64,000 nt of DNA from Dromaius novaehollandiae (lineage: Eukaryota > Chordata > Aves > Casuariiformes > Dromaiidae), in the NCBI RefSeq assembly GCF_036370855.1, contig NC_088108.1:7711448-7775447 (forward strand). Reading direction: 5' to 3'. The translations under genes were made by a program, and so were the position numbers. Shown here piece after piece: positions 24,671 to 38,100 of this stretch (positions are counted from its first letter, which is position 1; each line of letters opens with the position of its first letter). The notes beneath the pieces are model-generated. The model worked only from the letters and a program-made list of their open reading frames with translations. It did not search any database and was not told the origin of the DNA.

Positions 24671-25371
24671 GCATACAGACTGGGAACTGCTGGAGTAGAA
24701 AACAGATTTGCAGGAGACCTGGGAGTCCTGGTGGACAAGATATCATACATACCTATTCGTTGCAATGTGCCCTTGCAGCAAAAATGCCAACCGTATACCG
24801 GACTGTATGCCTAGGGCATAGAGCAAAAGTGTAGCCAGCAGGTTGAGAAAATGCTTGTTCCTCCTTATTTGGCACTCCGAGGCCATATCTGGAGTACTGT
24901 GTTGGTCCACTTTGGGCCTCTGAGTACAGAAAGATGCTCCCATACTGAAGTGAGCCCCATGGTGGGCCACCAAGATGGTGGGAGGATGGAGCACATGGCA
25001 TATGAGGAGAGGCTGAGGGAACTAGGTTTGTTCAGCCTGGAGAAGAGCAGGTGAAGGGGAGATATTACTGCCGCCTACAGTTACCTAATCAGAAGGTGTG
25101 GAGAGGGACAGCCAGGCTGTTCTCAGAGGTGCACAGTGGGAGGCAGCAGAAACATCATAGGACATGGGAAATTCCAATTAGATAGGAAAACCATGAGGGT
25201 GGTCAAACACCACAGCAAGGCTGCCCAGAGTTCTTGTGGAATCTCCATCCTTGGAGATGCTCAAAACTTGACTGGACAAGGCGATGAGCGATCTAAGTGG
25301 TGCTGCTCTGAGCAATGAGCTGAACTAGATGTCCTCCGGAGGTCCCCTCCAACCAGAATTGTTCGAGGATC
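24671..25371 (+). mobile_element. 5'-truncated, decayed CR1 LINE fragment
   Basis: This is the 3' end of a chicken-repeat-1 (CR1) non-LTR retrotransposon in plus orientation. Pieces of the ORF2 C-terminus after the reverse-transcriptase core are readable in different frames: CALAAK near 24764, and EERLRELGLFSLEK at about 24998-25050. The end carries the CR1 signature GGAGGTCCCCTCCAACC (25338-25354) followed by a degenerate form of the terminal ATTCTATG-type repeat. A full CR1 is about 4.5 kb, so most of the element, including the endonuclease and the reverse-transcriptase core, is missing. Frame changes and a stop codon before the end show it is dead. It is more diverged than the copy at 41.9 kb, so it is probably older. 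Confidence 0.9.
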
Positions 25372-27784
25372 TAATAATACAGATACTCTGCTCTGCTTAG
25401 GAAATTTACTGTTTTCTCAAAAAAATGCATTAATGTGTAAGCTTGGGTAGTAAAATTGCTTTGCTGGGCATTTGGGCTAGGATTTTTGTACCAAAACCAC
25501 CTGTTACTTAGTATTGTTGATATGGCATGACAACAGTTGTGGAGTTTACTTTCAGCTCCCTTGCAATGAGAATCTCCCTGCTCTCTGACACCCCAATTCA
25601 GGACTTGAGATACTGAGATTGCCAGGCATGGACTCACTGATGTTGAGGCTAGACTCGTGCTGGCTGTTCTGGTCTCTCAACCACACAAATTTTGAAAAGA
25701 TGGAGTCCAACAAAAGCAAGAACAATCCAATGCTTAAGAAAAGGTAACCCTCCGCTAATGTTTTCCATAGCATCTCTTTGAGGAGGCGGAAGTGTTGTCA
25801 CCAGTTAAACAGAAAGCAAGCTCTCCTGGTGACTGACGGGCTCTCTCCAAATCAAGTTACTATTTTCTAATTTTGGGGTTTTTTTTTTGAGTTCTAGGCA
25901 TCTTTGCAAAATACAGTAACGTAAAGGCTTCACCCGCGGCACCAACATAAGAGGACCCCTGCCGTATGTAAAACTCCTGCACTGTATTTGCTCCCTGTGA
26001 CATGACACAAGTACTGAAAAACTTTCAATCGTTCTCCAAGTAAAGTCCAACTAATCACACTCTGTCCTTCTCATAAAGTTTAAGCTTAACAATAACACGA
26101 ATGCTCATACTTCAGTTTCAGTTGTCTATCTTGTGAAAATAAATTATTAAAGGTTTAATAAGATAGCCAAAAGATGAATCGGGAATAGCTGTTCAGTAAT
26201 GTGGCATTGCTGGAAGATGTTTTTGGAAGCAAATGTTTGTATTTGCCAGGAATAACAATCCAAGTAAGATTCGCAGCAGGGTGTCAGAAGATTTTCAGCC
26301 AGAACAGTTTGGGAGTACATCGTTTCAGGCTATTTATTCAAGAATTGAGAACAGAAGAAATTCTCTAGTGGGATTGAAAAAGTTGCATAATAATACCATA
26401 AAGCTTTAACTTAGCAGTTGGAAATAACACTTGTGAAGCACTGTAAGTTGAGTTCTCATGGGTTTAATATTTTCACAGCCTCATAAATCCAATAGATACA
26501 TAATTTCTTTATTAAGTCAGAAATTGTGTTTGTTTTTGGAAGCTATCAACAATTCTGCCCTGAAATAAATAAATTCTTCATTGTAAACAAATTTGCGCAT
26601 AAAGGATTATGCAAGTACAGTGTCTCCTATGGGTAAATGATCAAATATCTAATCTCTCTTTGAAATTCAGTATAAAAAGAAATAAATACTACCTTAGAAT
26701 AAGTACAAATGTGTGCATTAATGTGATATTAATTCTATGTATTAATTGTCTAGGTCACAGGGATTTCAGATCTTTGTACAGGTATTTTTTTCCACTGCAG
26801 CTCTCCACAGTCTTTTATGCTGGAATTAGGCTCTTTTCCTGCAAAGGGTCGGGCATACTCTGCCCTTTAGGCTGACACTGAATCCTAATGAAACTTGTGG
26901 GACTCGGCAGGGAGACAGCTGAGCAAAGCCACTGGCTTAGTTGATTCCTAGGGGGGTGTTCTTGCATTTTTCAAGCTTTAGTTCATGCCCTTGTTTAACT
27001 TCTTTTTTTCTGGGTTTGTTTTGGTGAAACTAAGTTGTGAGAAGTAAAAAGCAGGTATAGTACTATAGTAACTCCCACTGTAGGTTACATGAAAATTTCA
27101 GTTTCACTATGTTTACTTTAAGATGGAGACAGGTTTTTCCCAGGAGATGCTGGAGAAGTGCGGCTCGTAGATCTTGATACTGGAGAGCTCACGTGGTGAA
27201 GGAAAGATCTCTGCAGAGATGATAGCTGGTAAGGAACAAGCTGAGTAAGGACCAAGGGGAACAAAGGACAGACACTTGGGAGCAAAGACGGAGAGTGGGA
27301 GAGCAAAGGAAGCAGAGTACTTGAACAAGGCCGTAAGCATCTACTTGAAGTAAAAGAAAGGCCAAGGAGACCTGGTGAGAGGAAGGAGTGCAGGATTGAG
27401 GCAAGAGTATAAGGGAAAGGTACAGATACGAGGCTTTTGGATTTGGCCAACAAAACTTAGCAGCATTTTCTCATGATTGCAAAGATTGTTTTTACTAGTT
27501 TTCCTACACAGCTGTTATTACTGAGCCTCACATCAGAAGCAACTCCTTCAGGAGCACGTGAAGCGATTTTGACATGCATGAAGTTAGTAATTCTTTAAAG
27601 GAGCTTAGAGGTTGTGTGTCAGCACGCTCTCAGGCCCTAGTGTACGAGGGGGTCATTAAAACATGGCTAGTTCATGAGATACTGATCCGTGTAGAGCAGA
27701 GAGGTCTTCTAAATTACTGAAGGAAATCTAATGGACCAAAATGGATTTTTTTGCCTTCTGTAAGTTTCAAAAATTTTCCCTAGC
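25372..27784. other. AT-rich non-coding stretch
   Basis: No gene is seen. A purine-rich piece at 27115-27430 allows overlapping minus-strand frames (27118-27453, 111 codons) rich in Ser, Leu and Pro; overlapping frames of this kind are typical of composition bias. Confidence 0.5.
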
Positions 27785-27905
27785 CCAAATCCCGGGTGTG
27801 ATGCCTGCAGCTCTTGCGAGGGCAGAGAGCAGCTGGAAGAGGTTCCCTGCCCGTTTCCCAGGCTCCGGGCGCGTGCCAGCGCTCGGGGCTCACGTCCTCT
27901 CTCAG
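27785..27905. other. CpG-containing GC-rich patch
   Basis: A short GC-rich patch with several CpGs lies in AT-rich DNA. A 74-codon plus-strand frame (27741-27965) runs through it without splice-like borders that convince me. Confidence 0.35.
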
Positions 27906-28439
27906 GGCTTCTCTGTGCAGAAGCAAAGAGATTGCTTGGAAACGTTTTCAGAATATAGCAAATAAGATACGTGTCACATCTGTAAATGGTTAGAAGGCAT
28001 TTGAAGAGAAGAAATGATCAGAAATAATGTGCTTGTATCGCATTATGTGTGACAGTTTCCTTCAACCAAATGATTACATTCAGAGCTGTCCTTTGATCAA
28101 ATGGAACGTTTCATGTCAAACCTAAGTATTTTTTTTCTTTGTTTGGTGTGAGGCAAAACTGAAATATCACAGATTTGATTTGTTCCAAACTAAATATTGT
28201 GTTTATATTTGGATGCCAAAGCAAAAAGGCAATGGTGGGCACAGCTTTCGCTAATCACCAGTCATGTGAGAAAGCCTGGGGGCCTCAAGAGTTAGCAAGC
28301 TGGATCAGCCCTGGCGCAGCTGAGTTTCACCTGGGGAAGTGCTCTTGCCTTGCAGGTTGGACGCTGGGGGTTAATCTGTGAGCTAGCAAACCTCATGGCA
28401 GCCTTTGGTCTGAGGTCCAGGATTTAAAGTGGTCGTAGT

Positions 28440-28660
28440 TTCTGACAGGGGCATGGAGCTGGGCTGACTGCGCGGTGTCACGCTGAGGTCTGCTGCGTGC
28501 CAGCGGGGGCCTGGGCAGGGCCCCCCGCGCGCTCTCCCGGGGGCCGCGGAGGCAGGCTCGCCCCGGCCCTGCCGCTGTTCTCGCCCGGTGGCGTGGGCCC
28601 CCTCAGCGGGCTGTCGTAGGTCAGAGGCCTCCGAGCTGTTGGATTTCACCCGCGCCAGAG
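28440..28660. other. CpG-rich patch
   Basis: The patch has a dense run of G and C (28498-28600) with many CpGs. The minus strand is open for 88 codons here, reading Ala, Gly, Arg and Pro, which fits composition rather than a conserved protein. Confidence 0.45.
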
Positions 28661-31600
28661 TACAGATGGAAATGCTAACAAGGAAAAAACTAATTTGGAA
28701 GATGCATTTTTAAGGCCTTCATCTGGTAAATTGAAACTGAGCGCAGTGTTTAGTCATGGTTCATAAAGACAAAGTCTGACTAGAGAGTTGTTTGTCTTCA
28801 GCAAATACAGCAAACACACACAAAATCTAAAGCAGTTACCCAAGCTCCAAGTGAAAAGAGCCTCTTGCACAGCTTAAAATCGCAGGGAGGATTTTCAGTC
28901 TCCTAAATGTTTTGAGCAGAGCCGTGTGTGGCCTTTTAAATGAACACACAATTTGATCGTTGAGACCTAAATAGCACTCGAGCCACTGTCCTGACTCAAG
29001 TAACAAAGCTCCATTGAACTTCAGTAAACTCGGGATCTGGTCAGAATTGGTATTTAATCAAATTCTAGTATATGGTGGAATTATATATGCAATTGCTGTT
29101 AAAGTTTCACTGTAAAGTGGCTTAATGCCATTTCTGTTTAAAACATCAATACATCCATCCTACATAATAAAATAGACCTAACTGAATGCAAGTCATCAAG
29201 GAAAATAACTTCTTTACTTAAGGTGATTTTCTGTTAGGAAATGCATGTGAAAGGTTTTGTGGAGGGATAAACTTCGGGAGTGGCTGTTTGTGGTCCGCGT
29301 AGCATCCATTAAAATAAATAGCTACATGAAATAGTAATTACCTACACATGAATGAACAAATTACCCATCTGTGTCACTTAACAGGATTAGATCTTACCAA
29401 AGGTCATCTGAATGAAGGAAACAAATATCTCTATTGAGCATTCATCATTTTTTTTTAAGTGTAGTGTTTTTATATTACTTCTGTTTAAAACAAGCAGAGC
29501 ATGTTTATAAAAGGTTCAGAGTTCAACTTTTCTTTAAGGGGCAAGGATGTTTCTCAGTTACTGTAATCGTTAACTCGTGTGAAAGACCCACTCACCCCTA
29601 CAACGTCTTACAGCAGTGCTCCTGCTAGTTAAGGTAATAATTTTAGAGTCCTTAAAATGTTATTTAAAGGCTTTGACAACTGAATTCTTAACATGTTTCC
29701 TAACTCTCTGTCTGAAAGTTGTTTCTTTCTTTCAGGCAAGTGTAAAACTAAAAAGCTGCATCAACCTCAGTTATGAATTTCACCCAATATTTTAAGATAT
29801 AAATGTTCCATCATGAAAACAAATGGAGGGAAAAGAATTAAACATTGATGCTGTCTAGATTGATTGCATAATATTTTTATCAACATTTTGAAACATGCAG
29901 CATTGCCTGTTGCTAGATAGCGGCATTCAGGTGTCCTATAAATTACAGTATTAATATTGTACCATTTCTTTCTGGTTAGAGAATTTTGCTTACATGAAGC
30001 TCTTCAGTATCAGATAGCAAAGGCTGCTACTCGAGTGCCGTGTTAGTGGTATGCGAAACCTTAGCTTGAGAAAGGTCTGCTTGATTGTTTTTTGTGTTTG
30101 TTTAATTCAGATGCTGATGAGGAAAAGCACTAATCCTATCTGATCAGGAATATAAGGCTTCTGAACAAGCTTTATTTAAAGTTTAAATCCTGCTTTAATT
30201 ATTGGGTTGAAATTTCACTACTTTTGGTTGTTTTAGACTGGTGTGTTCTGACTTCTTGCTGGCAACATGCTGAGACGTAATTTGTGCTTACTTTGGAAAA
30301 GACTTCCCATGTGAATGTTAGAGTGATAGAGCAAAGATATTTTGTTCTTTTGGAATTTGAGGAACACTCTGTTCAATCTAAGTGACTTGGCACCTTGAAA
30401 TACCTAGTCCTTAATTAACAAGGTAATGTTTCACTGAAGCTGGTTACATGTTAATGAAATTAATAGAGCTATATCTAAGCTAGTTAGCTTTATGAAACAG
30501 AAGGTGCATTTTCTGCAAATCACATTTTAAACATATAAGAAATCCACATTAGATTAGTTGTTATTCATGAGCATAACTATCTCTAAATTAAAATTAGAAG
30601 TCAGGCACATAAATAATGAATTTTCTGTATGCAGCCCTACTTCATTGGGGGATTATGAAGATAATAGTGGTTTGGTATTCATTTCCCTAACCTTGCATTC
30701 TTGGAAATAGTTACTAACTCCTATGATAACATCTGTATCTGATGCCACGGAGACATCTCGGATGCCCTAGGGCACTTCCACCGGTAATAGGTCCTCATGC
30801 TTGGGCAACAGAGTGCAGCCCGACATGATGAAGACAAGACAGAGATGGGGCCAGCAGAACATAAGTGCTGTGTTTCCGTTCGAGCCACTTGTTGTGGGAT
30901 TTTGCTTAAAACAAACACTAACCACTGCCCTGTCTTTTCAGTTTGAGCTAGCGTTACCCAGAGGTCCCCTGCAGCCTGATGGCAGCCCAAGCAGAAGGAG
31001 CGCCTGGAGGAGTTCCTGCAACGCATTGCCTTGCAAAAGCATGCGGGCAGGAGACAGAATTGTCTTTAAACTTTTTGTTTAACATATGCAGAGATCTGAA
31101 TTTTCTCTGCTTAATTATTTTGCTCTACTTAATTAGTTTTCTAACAAAACAGTATCACAACTTGGAAACCTTTGGTGTCCTTTGATACTCTCAAGAAAGA
31201 CTGGGACAGCTCCAGTTCAAAATTATTGCCAGCCTGGAGTCCCATCACAGTGGAGCTGAGGAGCTCATTCCTTGGTGGTTTTAATGTAGGTATAAGATGG
31301 GGAAGAAAAAGACCTCACAATACTTTCAAACATGTATCATTTGTTCAGAAAAAAAATACTCACTGTACAAAGATTAAACTTATCAGGTTGTAAAAGGACC
31401 TCCATGTTTTTCCCTTTACATTTTCAGATGTTTATGCGTAGCAGTAGCAAATGTTTGGAAATCTGTGGGTTTATGATTCATGTCCTCCCTACAGCAGCTC
31501 TACCTTGATGTTTTCCAGCATTCCTCATTTTTCTAAATTGCCCATCCAGCATTTGCACAGCCTGATGTCTGCATAGTTCAGGTCTTTCTGTTTATCTCAC

Positions 31601-32374
31601 TGTTTGAAAAAGGTTGGTAATGTAAGTAAAGGTTGGTAAAAAGTTGGTAATGGTAATAAACAGGTTAGTCCATTGTTCTTGGTTGTTGAAACTAGAAGGC
31701 TTTGCAAGTTGTAGGTTATATCTAATTTACAATGAGATTTGGGATGATGATTGGCTACAATGCTTTAGTAGCATTGCCATTTCATTGTCAGGCATCAGAT
31801 CTGAAAATCTTGTGCTGTAGTCTGTAATGGGAACGTGGGATGGAGAGGGGGAGAAGAAAGCAGTAACAGAGTATGTTGTGGCTTTAATGAAAGCCAGTCT
31901 GTTATCCCAAGATGGGCATTAATGGAGCCAACAACAATACCCTTTTTATTGTTTAGAAAGCTATGAATGTTTTTCCTTAATGTGATGTTGTGAGTCTCTC
32001 ACAGTTCATCATACCTTCAGAATCCCATGTAAAAATAAATGTAAAACAATGCTACGAAGATAGACAGCTTCTTCCTAACGTGCATCTGGGCTGTTTTGCA
32101 TACTGATAAAGACAAATGGATATGAAGGTATTTAGCCACTGGTAGGTGCGACGTGATGACCAATTAGATAGCTAAACAAAACACCTAAATGAGTAGAATG
32201 CCGAATTTCATTGATTTTTAAGCTTACTGTTTGTAAGCCTCGAACATATTAAGTACATCTGTGCTTCTGAACTGCTAGTTCCTCCTCTGCTACAAATAAA
32301 GCATAGAGTTGTAGCTGCCTCAAAACCTGGCAGTGCCATGCAGAATTTTTTTAAATCCTCAGTTGCTGCCTACC
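28661..32374. other. AT-rich non-coding stretch
   Basis: No gene is seen. A few GGTTGGTAA-type short repeats lie at 31611-31664. The piece at 28800-29350 has few homopolymers and an even base mix with several TAAT/ATTA cores, which is the sort of texture found in conserved non-coding elements, but I cannot test conservation here. Confidence 0.5.
31611..31664. repeat. Short imperfect tandem repeat of GGTTGGTAA type
   Basis: Three to four related units (AGGTTGGTAA, AAGTTGGTAA, then shorter variants) follow each other with small gaps. Confidence 0.7.
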
Positions 32375-32545
32375 TCTCCGGCGCCTAGGGAAACGCACGC
32401 CTGCCAGCGGGGCCCGGGGGCTGCGGCAGCACCAGGAGCCTCTGCTGCTTGGGCTGGCGTGCTCGTCTGAACCTGTGCCTTACGGGCAGCGATGGCAGCA
32501 TGGCCCCGGTGCACAGGGTCAGGTTAGTAACTGCCAGCCTGGTAA
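32375..32545 (+). other. GC-rich patch with weak exon-like signals
   Basis: A GC-rich patch is bordered on the left by a pyrimidine-rich tract ending CCTAG (32388) and on the right by CAG followed by GTTAGT (32523). The 134 bases between are open in the first frame. High G+C makes stop codons rare, so openness means little, and the donor is weak. A better donor-like GTAAGT lies at 32539. I keep it as a weak candidate exon only. Confidence 0.15.
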
Positions 32546-34535
32546 GTCATCTAACTAGCAGCTGGATACTAACCAAGTGCTAAATGCCAGTGTCAGCTGG
32601 TCAGTTTGAGTCAATCATCCGGGCACTCGTGCTGCCAGACTCTGAGCTGGCAAGTGCCATTACGAAACGGAAGAGCGTTCGGAGTAAGTGGATGTGGAGA
32701 TGGATCGTAATCTGCAGGCCGTCAAGGGTATTAGTCTGCTTTTATGTAGCTGCAGAACGTTCTGCTTGAGCTTAATCCATACTTTCCTTTCACACTTCAA
32801 GTGGCTCACATCTATCATCTGCCTTAAAAATTTGAACATGCTACAGTTAAAAACAAAGGCACTTAAACCATGTCCTTTTTCACATATTTAATAGACTATG
32901 ATGTAATTATGGTTACATAGCAACTGATTTCTTGCATTTTCAAAAAGGCTACAAGGGAGAATTTAGGTCCAGCTGTTTTGTTTGGGACAAATGTGTCTTT
33001 GCTAAGCTGGATAGGAAATAACAGGAAGGGATTTAGCTAATTTTTCAGAATATGTGTGGATTAAGGGATCATGTCTGTTAGTATTGTGTGTATACTTGAT
33101 TATTACAGATGCATTTATAGATAAAAGGAACAAATGGAAAAGGAGAAGGCTAGATGTCAAAAATATTGGGATTTGATAAAGTTTTAAGCATCCTTTAGCA
33201 TATTGTAGGAAAAGTGAAAATTTATATTTCATCCCCATGAGATGGAAATAATGCTTCCTATTGCTAGCGAGACATTTTTCATGAGGAAAATTGTCTTTAA
33301 CTGCTGTCGTTCTGTTAATTTGTATGTAAAAAAGGTTATCAAAATATGTATAGAGATGACATAATGATGGTGTGAGAAGTGAATGAGAATCTTTACTAAC
33401 AGAGTCTGTTGCTAGAATGAGCAAGCAGCTTGCGGGAGGGTGGCTCCGTCCCGCCGCCTCCTTCCCGCACTCAGATAGCGGGTACAGCCAGCTTACTCCT
33501 GCACGGTGCCCAGCTGTGCCGTTGTAAGGATTTTCTCAGTCTCCTACTGCTAGAGCTTTCCGTCTTATGCGCAGGTGTATCTTGGAAGGAGGAGAGGGAG
33601 TGATTTTATGCGAGTTCACCGGGGTAGTGACTTTTTTTGCTGTTACAAATGCTGCTAATGACCCGTTATCCTAATTCTGGAGCTGTGAAAATTGACACAA
33701 GTTCCTCAGCCTATGTTTCTTCATAGGTAACTAAGCATTTTCTGGCCAGTCCCTTGCACCTTGTGTCTTCCTGTCTTAGTGCAATTTTTTTTTTATGCTT
33801 AGATGAATAAATTGTGGAAAGAAAGCAGGGAGTCTTCACTTGGAGCGTGTATCAAGGACCAGAGCTTCAGACTTATGTCATAGTTGGTCATAGCTCATGA
33901 ATTAGAGTCCAACCTTCTGCATGTGGCAGTGAGAGGAACGCCTTCCAGTAACGTACCGTAGAGCAACGGACAACTTGTCTACTTTGCTCACTCGGATAAT
34001 ATCTTTTTTTTGTGATATACAGAAGTCAGGGCAGAAAAAAAAGTCTTTCTGAATATTATGGCAAGCTTGTCAGTAAGTATGGCAACTTTGTATGTCCTCT
34101 CTTCAAAAGCAAGAGGAAAATGCAGATGTTTGCTGGCTATCGTGCTGTTGTCTCTCTGCGGCTATTCGCTGGCATTTGAGTTAAATGACCTCTTAAATGT
34201 AACATTGCAAGTGCTTGTAAAATAAAGAGCTGGCATTCAGACCGATTTCGCTGTGTCCAATTGGCTTAAATTGTTAAATCTGCTATTAGAAGATGAGCCC
34301 AAAGCAAAATTTGTTATGAAGACTTTTTCTCTGGCTTCCCTTCTTTGCAGTCTCATACTTTAAAAAAGAAAAAAAAAAAAAAAAGAGAGAGAGAGAGAGA
34401 CAGAATTAGAAACTGCACCTAAATGTGAATTTTTGTTAATGCCCTCAGGTGACTGAACTTTGAAGTGAAGCTTCAAAGCCTGCATCTAAACTGTCACGGG
34501 CTCACCTCTACTATTGCTGCTTTTCACGTAGCCCT
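32546..34535. other. AT-rich non-coding stretch
   Basis: No gene is seen. A minus-strand frame of 140 codons (33002-33424) is AT-rich, Leu/Ser/His-rich and unlike any family I know; chance is the best explanation. A small CpG-containing patch sits at 33430-33525. Confidence 0.5.
34362..34403. repeat. A-run followed by a GA dinucleotide microsatellite
   Basis: About twenty nearly pure A bases lead into nine GA units. Confidence 0.9.
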
Positions 34536-35165
34536 TTACATTAGGGCCGTCGGGGACGCGAGTGGAGTCGTGAGGGTGGCTCTTGGAGAGCTGGCACCCG
34601 GCGCGGCGGCCTCCCCTAATAAGAAATGACAGCTGACCGCAGGGATGGGGAGAGGGCTGGCTGGAGCATGATGGAAAAGGGATACAAATGGGATCTCCAG
34701 ATCAGTGAGCAGTCACGGAGGAGAAAAGTAAACTGCTTTTTCCCCTCAGTCATTCAGCATTCTGACCATTTTTTTCACCCCTTATTTTTAACCCTCTTTG
34801 GCAGGTGCCGACTTGCCTGCATTAGACACATGCTCGCCAGTTAAGATTGCCATTTTTACATTGCAATATAGGAATGGTGAGGAGACAGCTACGCCTCTGG
34901 TGCTTGACGGGTTTTTGTCCGCCCTGTTCTGGCCGCTCTGCTGGAGGCGCTTGCGCCCGAACGTGCCCCCTCCTCCCGGGGCAGGCAGCCCCCGAGGCCG
35001 CTCGGCGCTCTGGCAGCTGCGGCCCCGGTGCCAAGCTCGTGAGCACGTGCTCGCTTTGCTCGCGGCGCGCTAGAGATGGCGTCCAGGCAGACTCCTCGGC
35101 CGCGGCCCCGTTCGTTGCTCGTGGTCAGGCAGGACGAGGACCGAGGTGTCGTCGCACTGGTTAGC
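34536..35165. other. Largest CpG-rich region in the window
   Basis: Two GC-rich blocks (34540-34620 and 34905-35165) make the strongest CpG concentration in the window, including GCGGCGCGCTAG near 35065. Several frames on both strands are open for 70 to 110 codons here, which is expected from composition. It could be an orphan CpG island acting as an internal promoter or enhancer. I see no TATA box. Confidence 0.4.
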
Positions 35166-38100
35166 TTTAGCTTTTCACAGTTTATGCTGTGTGCGCTGTT
35201 GGCAGGGAGTTTGCTTTCTAGCACGTGCCTTTCTAGGGACTAAGTCTGGGTTTACCTAGTTAGAGCTGTCTTCAGATTGTCGTGTGCTCTGGACAGGGCT
35301 CATACCTTCTTTTGTGTCCTATACACGGTCAAGGGTGCTAGTGGCCTGTGGCACATTAGGGACGCTTGCAGGAAAGTCTCAGCTGCTCTAGCTGGAAGAG
35401 CCACAGCATATTTCACTTGGCTGCTGTTGGAAGTGTTTGAAATATAATTTGGTCTCTTGAAATAGAGAGTGCCTAGAACAAAATGTGGCAGGCTCTGCTA
35501 CCCTATCACCAGGAAGGAGACCGTGAATCCGTCTCCTGTCTTCCTTCCGTTGCTCCAAGAGTTGCTGTAGGTTTATGCTTGGTAGCACGCAGATATGTTG
35601 ATACAGCAGCCTCCGCGTGGGCTGCCTTGGGGTGAAGGAGTGGTATCGTAGGGTGAACAGTGCCCGGACTGAAGGACTCCACTGGCCTTACGCAGTTGCA
35701 CCCTGCCTTACCTTCCAGACGTGTAACGTCTTGATAGCAGTTTAGTTTCCCATGAGAAAAGTGTTTTCTTACTAAAGAATTTGTTTCACACCTTCTCTGA
35801 TGGCTGAGTGGAGAACACCAAAGTAAACTACTCATTTATCCAGGGTCCTGGGAGGAAAGGATGACTCTCATTGTCTGGAAGAGATGATTTTTCACCATTC
35901 CTTTGTAGTTTTGCTTTTTTAAATTCTGAACTAGGAAACCTCCTGAGGACTCTCGGCTGCTTAGCTGTGAAAGATGGGGGCAGCCACAGAGGGACCAAGT
36001 CTAGAACACCCTTTCCGTCTGTGCAAAAAGAGAAAATGGAGGAAAAGTTGTGAAATGACACGCATGATTCACTTCTGATGATCTTATACGTAAGACTGGT
36101 GCTTTGTATTTCAGAGGAGTCATTTCCAAAAAAAGGTAGTAAATCAAATGTTGATATGCTGGTATATAAACCCTTTACCCAGATTCATGGAGAGATATTT
36201 TGAAGACAAGACTAGTGCAGAAAGGCACTGATTCCTGAGTGGTGCTGGGTAAGAAGTAGTAGCCCATCAAGTTGGGTATTCATGAGCTCATGCCCTTATA
36301 ACGAACTAATGTTTTGTAGGTGGCACTGTTCGTATAGCCTTGTGACAGTTCTGAACAAGAAAAAGCAGCAACATTTGCTGTCTTCTAGAAATACTATTTG
36401 GTGAAATTCGCTGGAACTAGATACTCAAATAGACTCTTGAAAATTCTGTCTCTCCAAGGCTGGTTGTGGAATTGGAAAGGAGAAGTTGAATTAGAAATTA
36501 GAATTAAAGTTTGATGAAATAATTTTAGAAATATCATTAATTTCTTCCTTTCTGGAACTTCAACCAGTGATATCCTGTAACTTCACCTCTATTCGGCAGA
36601 GTGTAACTTGGAGCAGTGGCAAAGGCAGCTTTTCTGCATGAGATGCGAAGCCCTTTGCAGTAAATATTATCTCCACCTATAGGCTTATGCTGCATTCTCG
36701 TCAGCTCTTGAATGCTAAAGCTTGCATGCAGGCTTTGCATTTGCAATTTTCGCATAATACTCTTCTGAAGACAACAAATTTATACATATTTTTATTTACT
36801 CTCTTGTATACAGCTCTAGGCTTCAGAAAACTTTTTGTGGAAAATGGACACACAAATTAGACTCATTCAGTCTACTGAGGCAACATCAGGGAAAATATAG
36901 CCTCTCCTCTGTTGTAAGCAAAATGTGTCGGGGGGGGAGATGACCTTCGGAGATAAGGCTGAAATGAAGCAAAAACGCATTCGCTTCCTATTTCACATTG
37001 AGGGCTGATTTTTATCAGAGCACTTGGATGCATTTAGAAATGGGATTTAAGGACGGGGATGGACCTTCAGTGTACCTGCGTGATCTAAACGTTAGCTGGC
37101 CAGTTATTCTTCGTCTGCTTGTCGTCTCCAAGTCTTTGAGGTTAAAGCTCAGAACTGTCTGTTTACTTAAATACCTTTGTAGTCTGCAATAGGTGTTTCC
37201 GTATGTGTAAATACAAAATCTTTTAACAAGTAAACACTTTACATGAATCTTTTTAAAGTGTTTGTTTTTGTGCACATATGGAAAAATATATTTCAGTCTG
37301 TTTTATTTCCACAGTAAGCAAACTCTTTAGTTTTTATCTGTTGTTTATGAAATGTAGTTCCTGCTGCCCCGCGATACTGGCCTGCACGTAGAGTCATTTG
37401 TAGTTGGGGTTAAAATCGAGTTGGCTCTGTTGCTGTCAAGCAGAACGGAGATGTGTTTAACTCGAGCAGTCTTCCCCCGCTCCCCGCAAATGGCACTGCC
37501 TCGTGAGCTTATGGCCTGCTTGGCAGACACATCTGCCCCTGCAGCTGGGCCATCAGTTAAATCTAATACAGGACTGAGCGCCTGGCAGAGAGCATGCTGT
37601 GGGATTGGTTACCATGGATCAATATGTTGGCTTTGAAAATGTGCATTTTTGCGTGGTGGGTGTGTGAGACTTTGTCTTCCACTAGCTGCTGTGTGGCTAC
37701 TGTATTATTTTGGTAGGGAACAACATCCTGAACACCTGAGGGGCCTTAAAAAAAGGCTGTCTTTTTCCCCAGAAGTATATGGAACATAATTCCAGCTATT
37801 GGAATGGATTTAATTAATAGCAGTTAATTTACCTGGCAGTACTGAACTCTCTTCACCACATATAGGGTGATATCAAACCCAGAGGTCCTCTGCTGGGGCC
37901 TTAATACAAAGTAAAAGAGTAGAAGCTAATGCTAGATCTATGGATCATCAAAATTTGTTCTTTTGTAACTTTGGGGGTTCTTAGGTTCTTACCTCAGTTG
38001 CCACCTACCAGAAGGCTGCTCTTTTTCTCTGAACCCTCGCTACTGTAAACTCACATTTCACATAACCATTTGATTACTTGTGATTTTCCTTTGCTATGGA

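Noticed and set aside
28498..28515. CTCF-like CCAGCGGGGGC
   Set aside because: The spacing between the CCA and the G-run is one base short of the CTCF motif.
33002..33424. 140-codon minus-strand frame
   Set aside because: AT-rich composition and no motif; looks like a chance frame.
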